DNA from: Chalara sp. BL73
Lineage: Eukaryota > Ascomycota > Leotiomycetes > Helotiales
NCBI GenBank assembly: GCA_918026815.1
Contig: CAKJVC010000140.1
Coordinates: 1 to 64,000 of the forward strand
DNA length: 64,000 nucleotides
Direction: 5' to 3'
Below, piece after piece: positions 23,407 through 35,808 of the stretch. The stretch's first letter is position 1, and each line of letters opens with the position of its first letter. A program made the translations under genes and the position numbers. A model generated the notes under the pieces. That model did no database searches, was not told where the DNA came from, and saw only the letters and a program-made list of their open reading frames with translations.

Positions 23407-25153
23407 TTAACCTCTTTTTCTCGCTCTGCCTCCTTTTTTTTCGCGCTCTGCTCGATCTCCTGGACTTATAGTCGCCTTTTCCTTGCTATTGTTATTTAAA
23501 TCCTTATGTTTTGGTAGAGAAACATTAGCATCATATGGAGGAGGGGGATCGTCTTTGCTTCTGTGGTCTGAATCTGGACGGCTATTTGGAGACTTGGGCG
23601 GCTTCTTCACGAGCGGCCTCCCTGGAGAGCTGGGTTGTTTGGAGCCACGTGAAGGAGGACGAGTTTTACGACACTTTCCATGAGGACTCTTGTTTCCTTT
23701 GGAGCCAGGACCTGGAGGAGGCAGCAACCCTATCCACTCGACATCCCCACGCTTGGAGATCGCTAGCGTGTCAGGATCAAACCATGATAGGCGAAATCTA
23801 CTTGCAACCAGATCCATCTCGTAAACTGTAGTGTTAAGCGGACCCAAAGTGGCTGCTTCGTAACCTGTTGGAGTCAGCATAGCTCTTGAGATCAAATAAT
23901 GGAATGCTAAGTAATATGTGCGTATACACCACACTTTGAGTGTGAAAGTCCAGAAAGGTGATTATATTACGTACCGTGAGTTGGCGGGTAAGTAGACGTC
24001 AAAATAAGCTTGATTGTGTCTGTAACTAGCGATACAACTGAGTCCACAGGTCCGCCAACATCATATAAGGAGCCAGCGGCGCTTATAGCAGCCGTAAAGA
24101 CACTTATAGTCGACTGGATAATACTCTTTATAAATTGGCACAGGACCTCCGCGCGGGCATTGGGCATGGGAGAGAATAACTGAACGAGCCTGTGTGTTCG
24201 GCCTAGATCGCCCACCTGAACTGCCAACATTAACTGCTATCAAGTCAGCCTACCGTTCAAGTGACAATAAGTTGAAGTGTGAGTCCTTACATAGGCATGA
24301 TGGTGATTTCTCTGCAGTCTATCTAACTTTAAGCTAATAAAATATGCCCTTCTAGCTCGTCTTAAGATGTTTTGCTTTGGAATATCCTTGTTCTGAGTTT
24401 CGAAAAAACTCACAATGTTCTCACATCTGGGTAGTTTATCACAGCCAACCTATAGCGAAAGTTTTAGTATTATTTTACATATTTTGGTAGTTATCAGGGG
24501 TGAAAGAGTGTCTCAGGAGTTCCCGTACATTTGAGACCAGTTTTATGTCTGTAAAGTTACATATCCGACTGTCATAAGTGCACGGAAACTCCCGATGAAA
24601 ACCCCAGTTAGGGTTAATGCTGCGAGCAGCTGAGACTTACATGAGAGACTACATTGCGGCAACTGAAGTCGCTACACCACAGACTCAAAGTTAGATCACT
24701 TCGAAAATTTTCTCAAGGATGGCGCCGTTTCAAGAGCGAATAACCCAAAGACATGCTAAACGAGTATATACATGTCTTGAGAGCAAAAGTTTGTGAAGCC
24801 TTTAGATATAGGAGTCATTGTTTCGAGAAGCTGACACTTACATTCCGTTCCACTAAGTCGATATTAGCTAGCTATATCTACAGAAAGGCGTGTTAGGTGG
24901 ATTGTAATCCTTACATGTTTGAGGCCGAAGTACTTCTCCTCGCCGTGATCACGAAATGCTTCAATCTGTTTCTCCTGCACTAACTCTATGATTCGTACAA
25001 CTCGATTGCCTCCGAATCTTCCACGTCCTTTGGTGTCGCCATAAAATATTTACCAAGGCGGTTCCTTCTAGATGCCCAATGCTCGACAGCCTCCTCAAGG
25101 TCATTATCCCCTTTCGAAGCTAGAGGTTCGGTTCGTAAGTATGGCATTGTCAT
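23407..25153 (-). CDS. Unrecognised multi-exon protein with proline-rich basic tail
   Basis: A gene with about six or seven short exons can be traced from the ATG at 25153, just after a CTTACAG acceptor. Exon 1 joins exon 2 to read EHWASRRNRLGNRVVRIIEL, then EAFRDHGEEKYFGLKH and LANIDLVERN. A later exon gives CENIVSFFETQNKDIPKQNI and RRAYFISLKLDRLQ. Another has VGDLGRTHRLVQLFSPMPNA and a hydrophobic, helix-like run VFTAAISAAGSLYDVGG. The last exon (to 23407) reads YEAATLGPLNTTVYEMDLVA and ends in a Pro/Lys/Ser-rich tail with a PPPPY motif, a potential WW-domain ligand. I do not recognise the family. The middle exons (24540-24760) are uncertain because one candidate intron is only about 28 bases. 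Confidence 0.55.
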
Positions 25154-25904
25154 GGCTGTAAGGGTAAGAGAGAGTGGTGCTTGATAGTGCCGGTACGGAA
25201 ACCGCAGTCTTTCCCCAGAACAGCAAGAGCAGTGCACTTGTATACACCCTCATACTGGTTGAGCGAAGTCCAAGTTGAACAAGATTTATTTGAAAGAACT
25301 TGCGTGGACCTTTATCCTTGAATGATGGGTGTAGTTTGGAGAAGAATTAGTGGCCGATTACGTATTTATATTCCCAAATCCAAGTGGTGGAGCAGTGAAG
25401 AGCTGTCTTAATAAATCCCACTTGCTGTAGATACGTATCTGAGATATGAGCGAAAGGGTTTTTTTTTGAATTTTACTATTTCTACGCTAGAAGTCGGACA
25501 ATGTCTTAAAGACAATGCGAAGGCGCTAGACTTGAGCAATAGGCAGAGTTTGGATGAATATTCTGCGATAGAGAAGGAGCAAAACAAATGACGCCGATAA
25601 GCAACCAATCTTAATGTCACATGAGGAATAAGGGTATGAACGGCTAGCATTAAATTTGAAGCGCAAGTTAACACTATACATATCATAAACTTAAGTGACA
25701 TAATCTCACACTACGACGTACCTCAACAAGATGTACATCATAGACAAGTATGCATTTTAAGACTTAAAACTGGCTAGACTGTAGCTAATGCATGTTGAGC
25801 AGCAAAACAAGAATGGCAGCTTCAGTGGATCCAGGAATAATATCTACTTTTGGTTGAGTTTCGTACCATTCGCCAGGCAAAGCTCTTTCTAAAGCTTAGG
25901 TTTG
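25154..25904. other. Intergenic, no gene seen
   Basis: This contains a probable 5' UTR intron end just upstream of 25153 (CTTACCCTTACAG on the minus strand). The remainder has no motif. Confidence 0.4.
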
Positions 25905-27039
25905 TCAATCTCCCCAGGTCGGCAACTCGATATCAACCACAATTGGCTTATTCAACGACTTCCCGCCTCTATGTGGCCAGCTTGACGACATGATAGCAGC
26001 ATTCACAACACAGGTTTCCAACCGCGATGTACGACCTGATAGAGCCAGAATATCGGATCTTGAAGTTAGAGGTATCCCACCACAACCAGCGGTCAAGCTT
26101 GGTTCCATCATTGGGAATTGGTTATGGATGCTGTCTTTATTTTGTACCAGAATTGGAGAAACCGGCGTCGAAGATTTTGCGCAATTTATATCTTCGAAGT
26201 CTCCTATCGCACCGTCATTTTGCAAAGGAGGCCCCAATTTTCCAGTCAGGTCTAGTAAAGAAAGTTTTCTGTTGTCTTTGCCAGGATCCATCCATGGTTG
26301 CACAGAGCGTTCCTTATATCTACAATTAGTTGAATCAAGGTCCCATTCAATCCGCTCTGCTCCTCTACCTTCATGGACATGTCCGCAGACTGCTATGCGT
26401 GGCCGGATTCTCCATAAAGCTTGTCGTAGGGCCTCGCAGCCAAGGATTCGCCTGTCACTTCCACTATCGCAATGATATTTAGGAGGTGTATGCGTGACAA
26501 CAATATCTGTAGCTAGGGGAATGCTTTCCCAGATTCGTGCAGCATCATCTGTGTTATACCCGAACGCCCACATACCGTTCGCAGGTGACAGTGGCGAGCC
26601 AAAGATCTTGAAAGTTGTTCGAGGACCATTTGGAGATGGTAATCTGATTACAGCGGCTTCATGGCGTAGCCATATAATTGAGGTTGAGTTCTCTAGCAAT
26701 TCTTGACATTTGATATGGTCTTGCGGATTTTGACTGTGAAAATATGATCCGTATTGTTCATAAAATGAGCTATCGAGAGTAATGTCGTGATTGCCTGTAG
26801 TGTCAACATATATATGTATGTTTACAGACAAGGAAGCCAGTACCTGCTATGACAATTTTGGCCTCGAAATCTGCTTCCTCCAACCAGTGGATGGCCTTCT
26901 GCAGTTCTGAGAAAGATCCTTGATTTGATAGGTCTCCGGCATGAATGAGCACGTCTCCTTTCGGAAGCTTGATCGCCTTTCCAGAGTTATGTGTATCAGA
27001 TACGCAAACAATCCTCGTCCTTCTTAATTGGGGCTCCAT
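25905..27039 (-). CDS. Metallophosphoesterase (MPPED-like)
   Basis: There are two exons, 27039-26844 and 26794-25905, coding for 361 residues. The intron splits the Gly of the GNHD motif. The calcineurin-like motifs are complete: VCVSDTHN, VLIHAGDLSNQG, VIAGNHDITLD, VVTHTPPKYH and AVCGHVHEGRGAERI. The spacing matches fungal relatives of the metallophosphoesterase domain-containing proteins MPPED1/2. The C-terminal 110 residues are low in known motifs and end LNKPIVVDIELPTWGD. No signal peptide or membrane segment is visible, so a cytosolic phosphodiesterase or phosphatase is likely; the substrate is unknown. The gene is divergent from the TeaR-like gene. Confidence 0.88.
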
Positions 27040-27956
27040 TATTTATAAAAGATATCCTCCTTCGATTCGAGGTTGGAGAGGTACGGTTCCGCACATCAAA
27101 GGTCGTGCCTGCTTCCAGATCCACTCTCATCAGCGATAGCTCAGGTTGCGATATCGTCTACCATTTCCCTTGCTGGTCAGAAAGACAATGCTTCTGTCAT
27201 GTTTATATCAGCTACTGGATATGGGCTGACGAGATATTGCGACAAAGCATATCTTTTTTATTGATGTCGCTTCATTGATGTAACATTCAAAAACCTGTCC
27301 CTTCTCGTCAATGTATCGCCATAACAGCTTAATGCATACAGCAATTGCAAATTATGTTAATTGAATGTAGATAATCGAACGTTTGAACAGGATCCATGAT
27401 GCAACGAAGTTATGGTTATGATAAGATAATAAGTTTGTTTGTTGTGGCAGGCGTCAAGTCTCGGCATATGTTCCACATTGAGCTTTATCGCCGCAGGAAC
27501 ATCCCCTTTTCTATCCCTGAGCAAAAGGCGACAACCCATACCACGTTCAATCTTTTCGTTCCACGACCATTTTAGAGCACGAATCTGCTTTCAAACGCGA
27601 TCACTAGTAATACAACTATCTCATAAGGCTTCTCTCTCTCTATATTCCACCAATTACCCTCGGTATCGCGAAACCTCTAGCACACTGGATAAAACAAGAG
27701 AGTAAACACATTTGGCCTCAAACTTCACGAGCCTTTGAGACTGGCCTAGCTTCTGTTGCAGACCTTCTGCGATATCTTCATCACTGCAATTGACCCTCAG
27801 AACTTCCCAACATTCGTTACGAGCGAATTGCAATCTGAAGTTATCGAACGGAGCTGGTTCAAGCAAAGTAACAATTGTCTAATATAGCCCGCGAGATCTT
27901 TCACCTCTCCAATTGCCAATCGGACTGAAACAAAATCCGCCAGCCTTGAAGGCACG
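27040..27956. promoter_or_regulatory. Divergent intergenic region upstream of the TeaR-like gene
   Basis: About 0.9 kb separates two divergent genes and must hold both promoters. A CT-rich tract (TTCTCTCTCTCTATATTCC) near 27630-27650 is typical of fungal core promoters. No coding region is supported. Confidence 0.5.
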
Positions 27957-29621
27957 ATGGCTGCGGTTTCCGCACCGCAAGCCCACACGTCTTTGACACC
28001 GCCAAGTAGTTCTCACGGTAGTGGACAAAACTCGTGGAATTATTCTGTGCCTGCACAACCAGAGGTATGTCAATCTCACTGCAAGGTCTAGCCTATTGTT
28101 GGAACACTACTTAACCTATGCATACAGGACATACTGCACAGTAAAATGGGTGACTATTCGAACCCGCCACCACTGACGCAAATGAACGGCCATCCTCTCA
28201 ACCATCAAAATTCACGTCCAGACCTATCACAAAGAAGAGCCGACACGTCTCAGACTACGCGAGCCGTCGAATCCGGATTTCTAGCACCCGCCCGCGTCAA
28301 CGCACTCGCTAGAAAAGACAGCAGCATCAGCGAAGCTGGCAGTGCTCCCGATAGCTTACTGGATTTATATGGCACAAACAGAAGCGGGATGAATAGCGTA
28401 GATCTTGGTGAGAGGAAGATGGAAGGAATATATGCAGACGATGAGGATCCTGAGCATTCGAGATGGATACATAGAGACAAGCTTGCGCGTATTGAAAGCC
28501 AGGAACTACAGGCTGCGGGGATTATACTTCCTCGAGGTCGGGCCACTAGCAAATCTAGCCGGCGAGAACAAAGTCGGGATCACCAACGCAATAGAAGCAG
28601 AAGTGAGCAAGGGGGGCAAAAGAGGCAGAGAATAGGATCGTACCCGGAGGAAGAGTTGGAGGAGCCCGAGGAGCCTGAAGATAATGGAGGTTGGGAGCTG
28701 CGACTACCAGAGGAAGTAGCACAGGACACAGGAGATTCGTACCGTGACATGAGTGGTGGCGTAAAGGGTGTCTCTCGGATTCCTGTTTTGAAAACAAGTC
28801 CCATACCCATACCATTACAGCACCTGGAGCGCGATACACCCATGCGAAGGACACATAGTGGAGGATGGACTATAGACGATGATGGACTTTCGTATCAAAA
28901 ATCTCGGGGAAGGAGTGATAGCATTAAGCCATTTGATGACGCGAGCACAACACCTACGCCGGCAAAACGGCAGGCATCAGAGAACTCTCCTACTAAGAAA
29001 CCTGCATTGCGAAAAGGCTCAACCCCTGGAACACGTACTCCTTCAGCACAACGACCTAAGACAAGATCCGGACCGGGACGCGAAACGTCGGGGACGCAAC
29101 GACCGACTACACGATCTGGCGAACTCGGACATAGCAACAGCATAAAACGGCCCGAAGGCGACCCTCCATGGCTCGCGTCAATGTACAAACCCGATCCTCG
29201 TCTGCCACCTGACCAACAACTGCTCCCCACCGTTGCCAAGCGTCTACAACAAGAGCAATGGGAAAAGGAAGGAAAATTTGGCAATGCATACGATACCTCT
29301 TTCCGGCCGCTCAACGACGAACAGCTCCCTCAGCCAGAGCCCACGCCTTCGAGAACGCTTGAGGCCGCAGAACAGAAACTAGAGCAGGATTCCGAATGGC
29401 CACTGCGCGCCCCAGCACCACCTAAGAGTCCAGTATTGAGCGCGGGGCGGCCGGGAACAGCGGGAGGTTATAGTACAATCCCGAGAATCACGGGCCAGGG
29501 ACAGCCGCAAGGTGTGGGTCCACTTCCAAGCCCAAATACTGCAGCGCCGACAAGAGTCCAAAACTCGGCCGAGGAGACGAAGGAGAAAGAGGGAGGCTGT
29601 GGATGCTGTGTGGTCATGTGA
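27957..29621 (+). CDS. teaR: TeaR-like cell-end marker receptor with CAAX box
   Basis: Two exons, 27957-28064 and 28128-29621, give 533 residues. The first exon, MAAVSAPQAHTSLTPPSSSH to VPAQPE, joins DILHSKMGDY across a GTATGT..ACAG intron; starting at the later Met alone would miss it. Most of the chain is Ser/Pro/Arg-rich and probably disordered. The best-conserved block, WLASMYKPDPRLPPDQQLLP then AKRLQQEQWEKEGKFGNAYD, resembles what I recall of Aspergillus TeaR (fission yeast Mod5). The C-terminus KEGGCGCCVVM ends in CVVM, a CAAX prenylation signal, with neighbouring cysteines that could be palmitoylated. TeaR anchors the microtubule plus-end marker TeaA at growing hyphal tips. The assignment rests on the CAAX box and this block. 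Confidence 0.78.
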
Positions 29622-30490
29622 GCGATACCACCATAGTCATGCGCACTTCTTTCTTTTGTACCCATTGCTTTCGATATGGAGACAGAGATGGAGATTCCCT
29701 TTTGCTTTTAAGAATGGCGTTGGGCGCTGGACTACTTGAGCGGTTTTTTTATACCAGCAAACGTTTGCCGCAGCTGGGTCTGCCTTGATTGGCCTAACCT
29801 TTCTCCATCATACATTTTGCCGCTGTTTTTCTTTTCGGCACGGCATAGCATTGCAACAAAACCGTTTCCTTTTTCCAGACACGAATGATGACTCTCATAT
29901 ATTTACTTCGAGAAGGGGACGCATAGAAGGGGATTGCAGCGATTGGAGACGAAACGAGGTTTGCAGGGCAAGCGTGAAAGGGGGGAGACGATGATTGATA
30001 CCAGCTATTGCTCCAGGGAGGGAGGCAGACTAAAACAGCAAGAAAAACCTAATTTGTATTACCTATTTTTGTACCCTAAAATACCCCAATCTTCTTCGCC
30101 CCTCCCTCTTTGCTCTCTATGAGCTAGACGAGGTGCGCAAATTGAGATTTGTTTATTTATTTTTCTTCCCTAGAAAAACCTGTTCTTCCTTGTGCTGCGC
30201 CATACCCAACTTTTTTCGTATACGCATCAGATGTAGAAACAGGGAGCACCACCACTCCCACCACGACCATCAACCCAACAGATACGCCCATCCGCGCTCA
30301 ACGCCCTAAAATCCGTGACCTCAAGGCATCATACTCTCAAGCTCGGCTTCCACCGCCATTCCGCCGTATGCACCGTAAATCCGCACATACATCGAACTTC
30401 CAAGCACCATGAGCACCGAAGCCGAGAACCATAATATCTTACTTTGATCCTTTCCTCTCCAGCTAAACTTTTTTTTTTCTATATGTGTAT

Positions 30491-30520
30491 GTATATATAT
30501 ATATATATATCTCTCTCTCC
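30491..30520. repeat. TA and CT microsatellites
   Basis: A (TA)n run of about 20 bases is followed directly by a CTCTCTCTCC run, seen directly in the sequence. Confidence 0.85.
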
Positions 30521-30689
30521 ACGTATATACACAAACAAACCCCCCCGGTTTTGCAGCGCACTATGCATATTGAGACGAGCATAATCTAGTCTAACGTAAT
30601 CTAATCTGGATATACTATGCCTGCCAGCGAATTTGAGACGCGGGGGTCGTGACGCGGCGGTGGGGATACGAGATGAGAGATAGGAGAAG

Positions 30690-30713
30690 GGTGGTGGTGG
30701 TGGTGGTGGTGGA
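30690..30713. repeat. GGT trinucleotide microsatellite
   Basis: About seven GGT units in a row start a long G-rich plus-strand tract. Confidence 0.85.
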
Positions 30714-31888
30714 GGAAGGTTAAGCTAGCTGTTGCTTGCGGGTTGTGGCGGGTTCTTTTGGGTGTGGTGTTGTTGGGATGGATGATGGGATGCTGGGGAA
30801 TGGATTGGACGGATGTAGGGGAGGGAGTGAGGAGAGGAATGGGAGTATTGGAAGTTTGGGAATAGGGTTGAGGGAGATGAAGGGAGGTATGTGGGATTTC
30901 TTGATGAGGTGTTTGTGTGTGAGGCTGGCTTTGGAATTGGATATTGACGTTGGCTGTGCATATCATGAAGTATATCACGGGGCGTTGGTCCATGTAGTGA
31001 GAGACGAATGAAATATTATGCGGAAACTCGGGGAAGAATAGAATGTGTGAAGGTGTCTTGGACTTTGTGTTGGGATTTAAAATATATTGGTCGTTACAAC
31101 AGCCAGCTGTTGCTTCATTTTTGTATTGGCGTCTCTCATCTAATTTTTTCCTGTTTTCTTCTCAATTCGTAATCGTACATTCATACCCTAAAAACTCCGA
31201 CGCGCTCGCTCGATGCAGGAAGCAAAACACAAAGTGGTATCATACAAAACAATATTCCAGAATAGAAAACCCCCATCTCAGTGCAGTGAGGCAGTGTAAA
31301 GAAACACATATGCAGCGTAGCATTCCTTGGTGCAGAGCAACAGCACACCCTAAATTCCAAAATAGAAGTATTGGTGTACCATGACGTCGAAGGAGAGTAT
31401 TCGACATGAGGGGCCCCGCCATGTAGATGCAAGAGTGATGTGGTGTGTAGTGGTCCCTTCTGAGTGGATGAAGGGTTGTGACTTGTTAAGCGATTGGAGT
31501 GGGATTGGCTGTTGGCATTGCGCTGGAGGATGAGTGCATAAAAGACGTTTCTCCCGCCTCTGAGTGATGCAGGTGTCGTTGATAGCGTGGTACTTTAATA
31601 TGAGGCATTCAATTTCGTGTTGGCGGAGTTCAGAGAAGTTGTTGGGGGATTTTTGTAGTAGGAAACGAGATCCTTCTATGCGCAGGCCGTCTCCTCCAAA
31701 ACCCCCACCATGATGCTCTTGTCCGTAAACTTGATGACCTCACTCCCTCGCCCGTAATATAGTCCGTCCATATGCATAGATTTTCTCGCCAGGAAGTGTC
31801 GCCCTGCTCGCCCCAGCGCGATCCAGCGTAATCCGGAGTTCTCAGGTCTCCCATCGTCTTATCGACCGCTCCCCTGTCCATCTCCCTT

Positions 31889-32158
31889 TCAGCGATACCC
31901 GACCATTTTGGCACATCGGTCGCAATAGTATAGGTTCGTTCCAAAGCTGACCATGCCACTCGCGCTCAGCTCGCTGGAGCTCACCCTGCTGCTCTGTCCA
32001 TTGCTCACCACCTCGACACACTTGGCACATCTTGAGCATCGCAGCGTCCGCACCACGGGTGCCTGACCCATCGAGTATCTGGGGGAATTATAGCTATAGG
32101 GCGATGTCGAAGACGACGAGGTCGAAGTCGAGTCCGAAGAGGAGGAACGTTTGCTCAT
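31889..32158 (-). CDS. 89-residue protein with paired CxxC motifs
   Basis: The protein starts MSKRSSSSDSTS (ATG at 32158-32156) with a serine-rich leader, then YNSPRYSMGQAPVVRTLRCS. Two CxxC knuckles, CSRCAKC and CDRCAKMVGYR, about 38 residues apart, could hold one zinc ion as a zinc ribbon. The frame stays open 88 codons upstream, but that part is not protein-like and is probably 5' leader. Short proteins with such a C-terminal zinc ribbon occur in filamentous fungi, but I know no function. Its single exon, basic/Ser-rich leader and ending right after the second knuckle argue for a genuine small gene. Confidence 0.62.
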   Translation of the reverse strand: MSKRSSSSDSTSTSSSSTSPYSYNSPRYSMGQAPVVRTLRCSRCAKCVEVVSNGQSSRVSSSELSASGMVSFGTNLYYCDRCAKMVGYR

Positions 32159-35100
32159 ATTGGATTTCGTTATTTCGCGATTGATTGATTTGTTAAGTGG
32201 CACGGGAAAGTGGCGCCTGCAGGTTTCGAATAATCTGAGGTATGAGGATGCGATATTGGTGATGCCTTTGAGAAAAAAGTGTAAAAGGTAGGGTTTCGGC
32301 GTTTGTGGGTAGTATAAATCTTCTAATGGGAAATTTGAGGCGGATTCAAGGATTTTCGTAGGTAAAGAGGACTGTAGCGAAAGTGTTAGTATCCCGAAGG
32401 CATCGACGCGTTCAGGTGTCAAGTTTAAGGACTTACTTGCGGATGACCCTTGTCCTATGGCCCTGACGTCTCGATCTAAGTTTGAAAAACTGATCTTTGG
32501 GTGGATGGATGAACTAGACCGGGCGCGGTAATCCCTTCTAGATCTGGTTGCCGTTCCTTCTGCAGGATGAGGTAGTTGGCGGGGCGGGAAGTTCGTAGTT
32601 GGCTGAACTTGAGATGCGGCAGACCAATAAGCGGGCCGAGCTAACAGCTGCTACTTAACAAGATGTGAAAGAGCACAGCGAAACTCAGTTCCTTGAAACT
32701 GTAGGCGAGCGGCTCCGTTTAATGCTTCTTATCAAGTTTGGTGAGAGTGATTGGTTATTTTGGCTTATGGTGGTCAACGACGCGACGACGACGTTGTACT
32801 TTCTACTTTGTAAGTCGAGATTCGAGATCCGGCCCACAAGAAAGTAAATGATGTAACGCTTGGCACGTCACAAATGATGGGAGAAGGCAACAAAAGACGA
32901 GAGACGAAGAAGCGACCGTCTTCAAATTGGTGGAAAGATAGAGAGAGAGAGAAGACACTGTAGATATTTGTTATATCTATCAACCTGTATTCAATGTCGT
33001 TTCAACAAGATGGAAACCACACATTCATATATATCCCATACACAACTACCCCCCCAGCCCCTCCAAGCATCTCCTAAGGCTTGGAGGCTCGTATGTTTTA
33101 TATTTGGTCTGCCTGTACGAACTAAAGGTTGCCCTACTGCTGCAAAGTAAGTCCAAGTGCATGACATATCTGCTATTGCGTGGCTTTGGACTTGCAGGTC
33201 TTCCCATCCTTTCCGGAATGTTGAGCCAGGTCGCAACCATCACAAAAAGGACAAAAACGTCAGAAAAACAATTTCTGCTAACGGGCGAACGGCCATATCG
33301 GTGCCCAAGCTGCCGGCGCCCCGCTGCACCCTGAACCACACCTCGACCCCTCCAAGCTGCCCAAGGCTCATAGCCACGTCTGGGCGCGGTGCACGCGTGT
33401 ACAGTACAGGAAAGTGAGTTCAGTAACTGGTGCCGATAACTTTGCCTGACGACCCTTATTTTTCAACCGAATAGAAGTGAGTACCCTGGATTGTCCCTTC
33501 GTGCATCAGGAGCGCAGGGGGAAGGATCAGGGGACAGCAGCTTACCCTCAATCCGGTTATTGAGTCTTCGAAGTGTTCCATGGCATCATTCCCCTTCTCT
33601 CTTCGTCTTCAACAAGCGTCGTCACGAGTTAGAGACATTGGAGGAGCCGCCCCCAATTGATGGCGGTGAATTGGTGTTGAACATGCATACCATTCCAACT
33701 TTTGGCTTGTTTACTGTCCTTGCCAAAAGATGATAGGGTCTCATGGTGTGCAGCCTCGAAAAGGCGGCCAAATCGAATGAACGGTCGCGGGGTTTCACGG
33801 ATTTAGCGGAATCGGCTGCAACGGGAACGAGATATCCCATTTGCCAGGCTAACTTCCAAGCTTTGCAACAGCCAAACTCAAAAAACCTTCTTCTTCCTAC
33901 AACCATCAGGCACCTATCTGGGCTGAGGGCTTATTACGAGTAAGGCAAACTCTAATATCTTATGTGGTCAGACATTCCTTCCCAAAACTCTGATATCAAT
34001 TCGGCTGTTGATCGTTGTCAAATCTCTTTCACTACGGCTTCTGATAGAATGATGCGAGACGAGATATCGCTGCTTGCATACAACGTTAATTCTGCAGAAT
34101 CGCACGGTTCACCATGTCTTACAAGCTACAAATACTTTTACCTGCTTGTGTGAATTTCCGCGGACTTCCTTTTACTTTCTATACTTCGAGACAGAGCATC
34201 ATTACCAACGATTACCAGACTACCAAGAGTTGCTCAAGAACCAATTAGACTTGTCATAGGAACTGAGCGATTATACCTCACCCGCACAAGCATAGAATTT
34301 TCTCTCACGATTTTAGTAGCTCTCATGAGGAATGTCTTAACGTCTGGCAAATAATGGAAATGCATTTTCAACATAAAGAAACACAATTGTGGGCGATAAT
34401 CCGAGAGACCGGAGATTAAGGGCCAGCTTTGGAGCAAGTTCTCCGCTTCAAGAACAAGTGTTCTTCTAGGCTCAATCTCTGGCTATCCGTTTGCTGGCAA
34501 GCCAAATCGGCAGTTGACACATCAATACCCGCATGTTAAAGTTAAAGCACTCATGCAAAACTGACCTGCGATACCTTACGAGAATTCAGAACATACCTCC
34601 TCTTTCTCGGTGTCATCAGACATCAGACAAATGTTCGAAAACCAGTATATGCGCGCTACTGACTTGTATCGTCTGACCAACTGCATCCTACTTTGACATT
34701 CAACGCTAGACAACGAAACAATTGATCGACAATTCTACCCGCCGCTAACCAACCCAAATGGTGTCGCGACATCTACAAGTTAAATCCGATCGACAATGTC
34801 ATGCGATTTCGGTATGCAGTTTGTAAACAGCACGCAATTTTGCAAACACGAAAATACCGCAAAGTATATGCAAGTCTGCGTCGGCCAAGACACGACTTAT
34901 CACGACTACTGTGGTTTGAGGTTACGCACGCTTGATCACGGCTGAACAGCAATATTTAAATGATTATCTGACGTGACTATCCATTCATGGCCACGAAACT
35001 CTGGTCGGTCGCATGCGATTTGTCGGAGACATTCTCGTGCACCTGTTCTGCCGCGAAGCCAAACTAAACGTCATTGGAGGAGCTGAATCCCACCTCCTGC

Positions 35101-35808
35101 AGCAAGTTTGTGTTTTTGAGTAAATCAAACAAACCATCCCTTCGTCTAAAGGAATGATTCTGCACATTTGGTGAAACTTTCAGTTGAAACCTGCGGGTGG
35201 CTACCAAGGCTATGTTCGCTTACGCCAGTGCTTATTTTTGTTTGGGAGCATGATGTCCTGCATCTTCTATGCATATTTTAATTGACTTATTCCTGGGCCG
35301 AGAATTAGTATCTATTATAGAATACATAGATTGCACGAAATTTCGGCCTACCAAGTCTTTCGTGTGAGCAATGAGTCGATCCCAAGTATACCCTAATACC
35401 CCTATTTGTTTCCCTGCAAAACTATGGCTCCCCCCCCCCCCCCCCCCATATAGCACTTCCACTACACGCGTCTCTGCTAAAAGTTGCTCCCTTGCTAGAT
35501 GTGTTGAATGCTGTCCTCCGATTTACGACGTAAGCAGCCTTCGCTCCGAACGAAAGGGTCGGCCCGAATGATATCAAGGAGATGGAATCTCACCTAGAGT
35601 ATCTATCTGCGCGGGACAACCGCAAAGACGAGCGAAGCAATCAACACCCTTTGTGCCAGACATTAGATTATTCAAACCTCGACATTCCGAATCACCTGCT
35701 CATCCCGTCACGTAAGGCCGGCGAGCCTCCAGCAAGTTTGCAGACAGAACAAAATCATTGATTGGATACAATAGCGATATCTTAATTACGGCCTGGCCAT
35801 CTCGTCCT
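32159..35808. other. Intergenic, 3.6 kb, no gene seen
   Basis: Open stretches exist but none carries recognisable motifs or paired splice sites. An 18-base poly-C run lies at 35430-35447. Confidence 0.45.
35430..35447. repeat. Poly-C tract, 18 bases
   Basis: An uninterrupted run of C follows CTATGGCT. Its length may be uncertain in any assembly. Confidence 0.9.

Larger units (their letters stand above)
29622..31888. other. Long intergenic region with microsatellites and a strand-asymmetric GC tract
   Basis: No gene can be supported. It contains a TA tract followed by CT repeats (about 30491-30520), a GGT tract (about 30690-30713), and a stretch from 30640 to 30960 that is strongly G/T/A on the plus strand and C-poor. 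Open frames there are low complexity. Confidence 0.5.

Noticed and set aside
30601..30993. Minus-strand 130-codon frame rich in His, Pro and Ser
   Set aside because: It is a low-complexity translation of the GGT/G-rich tract, without start context or splice signals.
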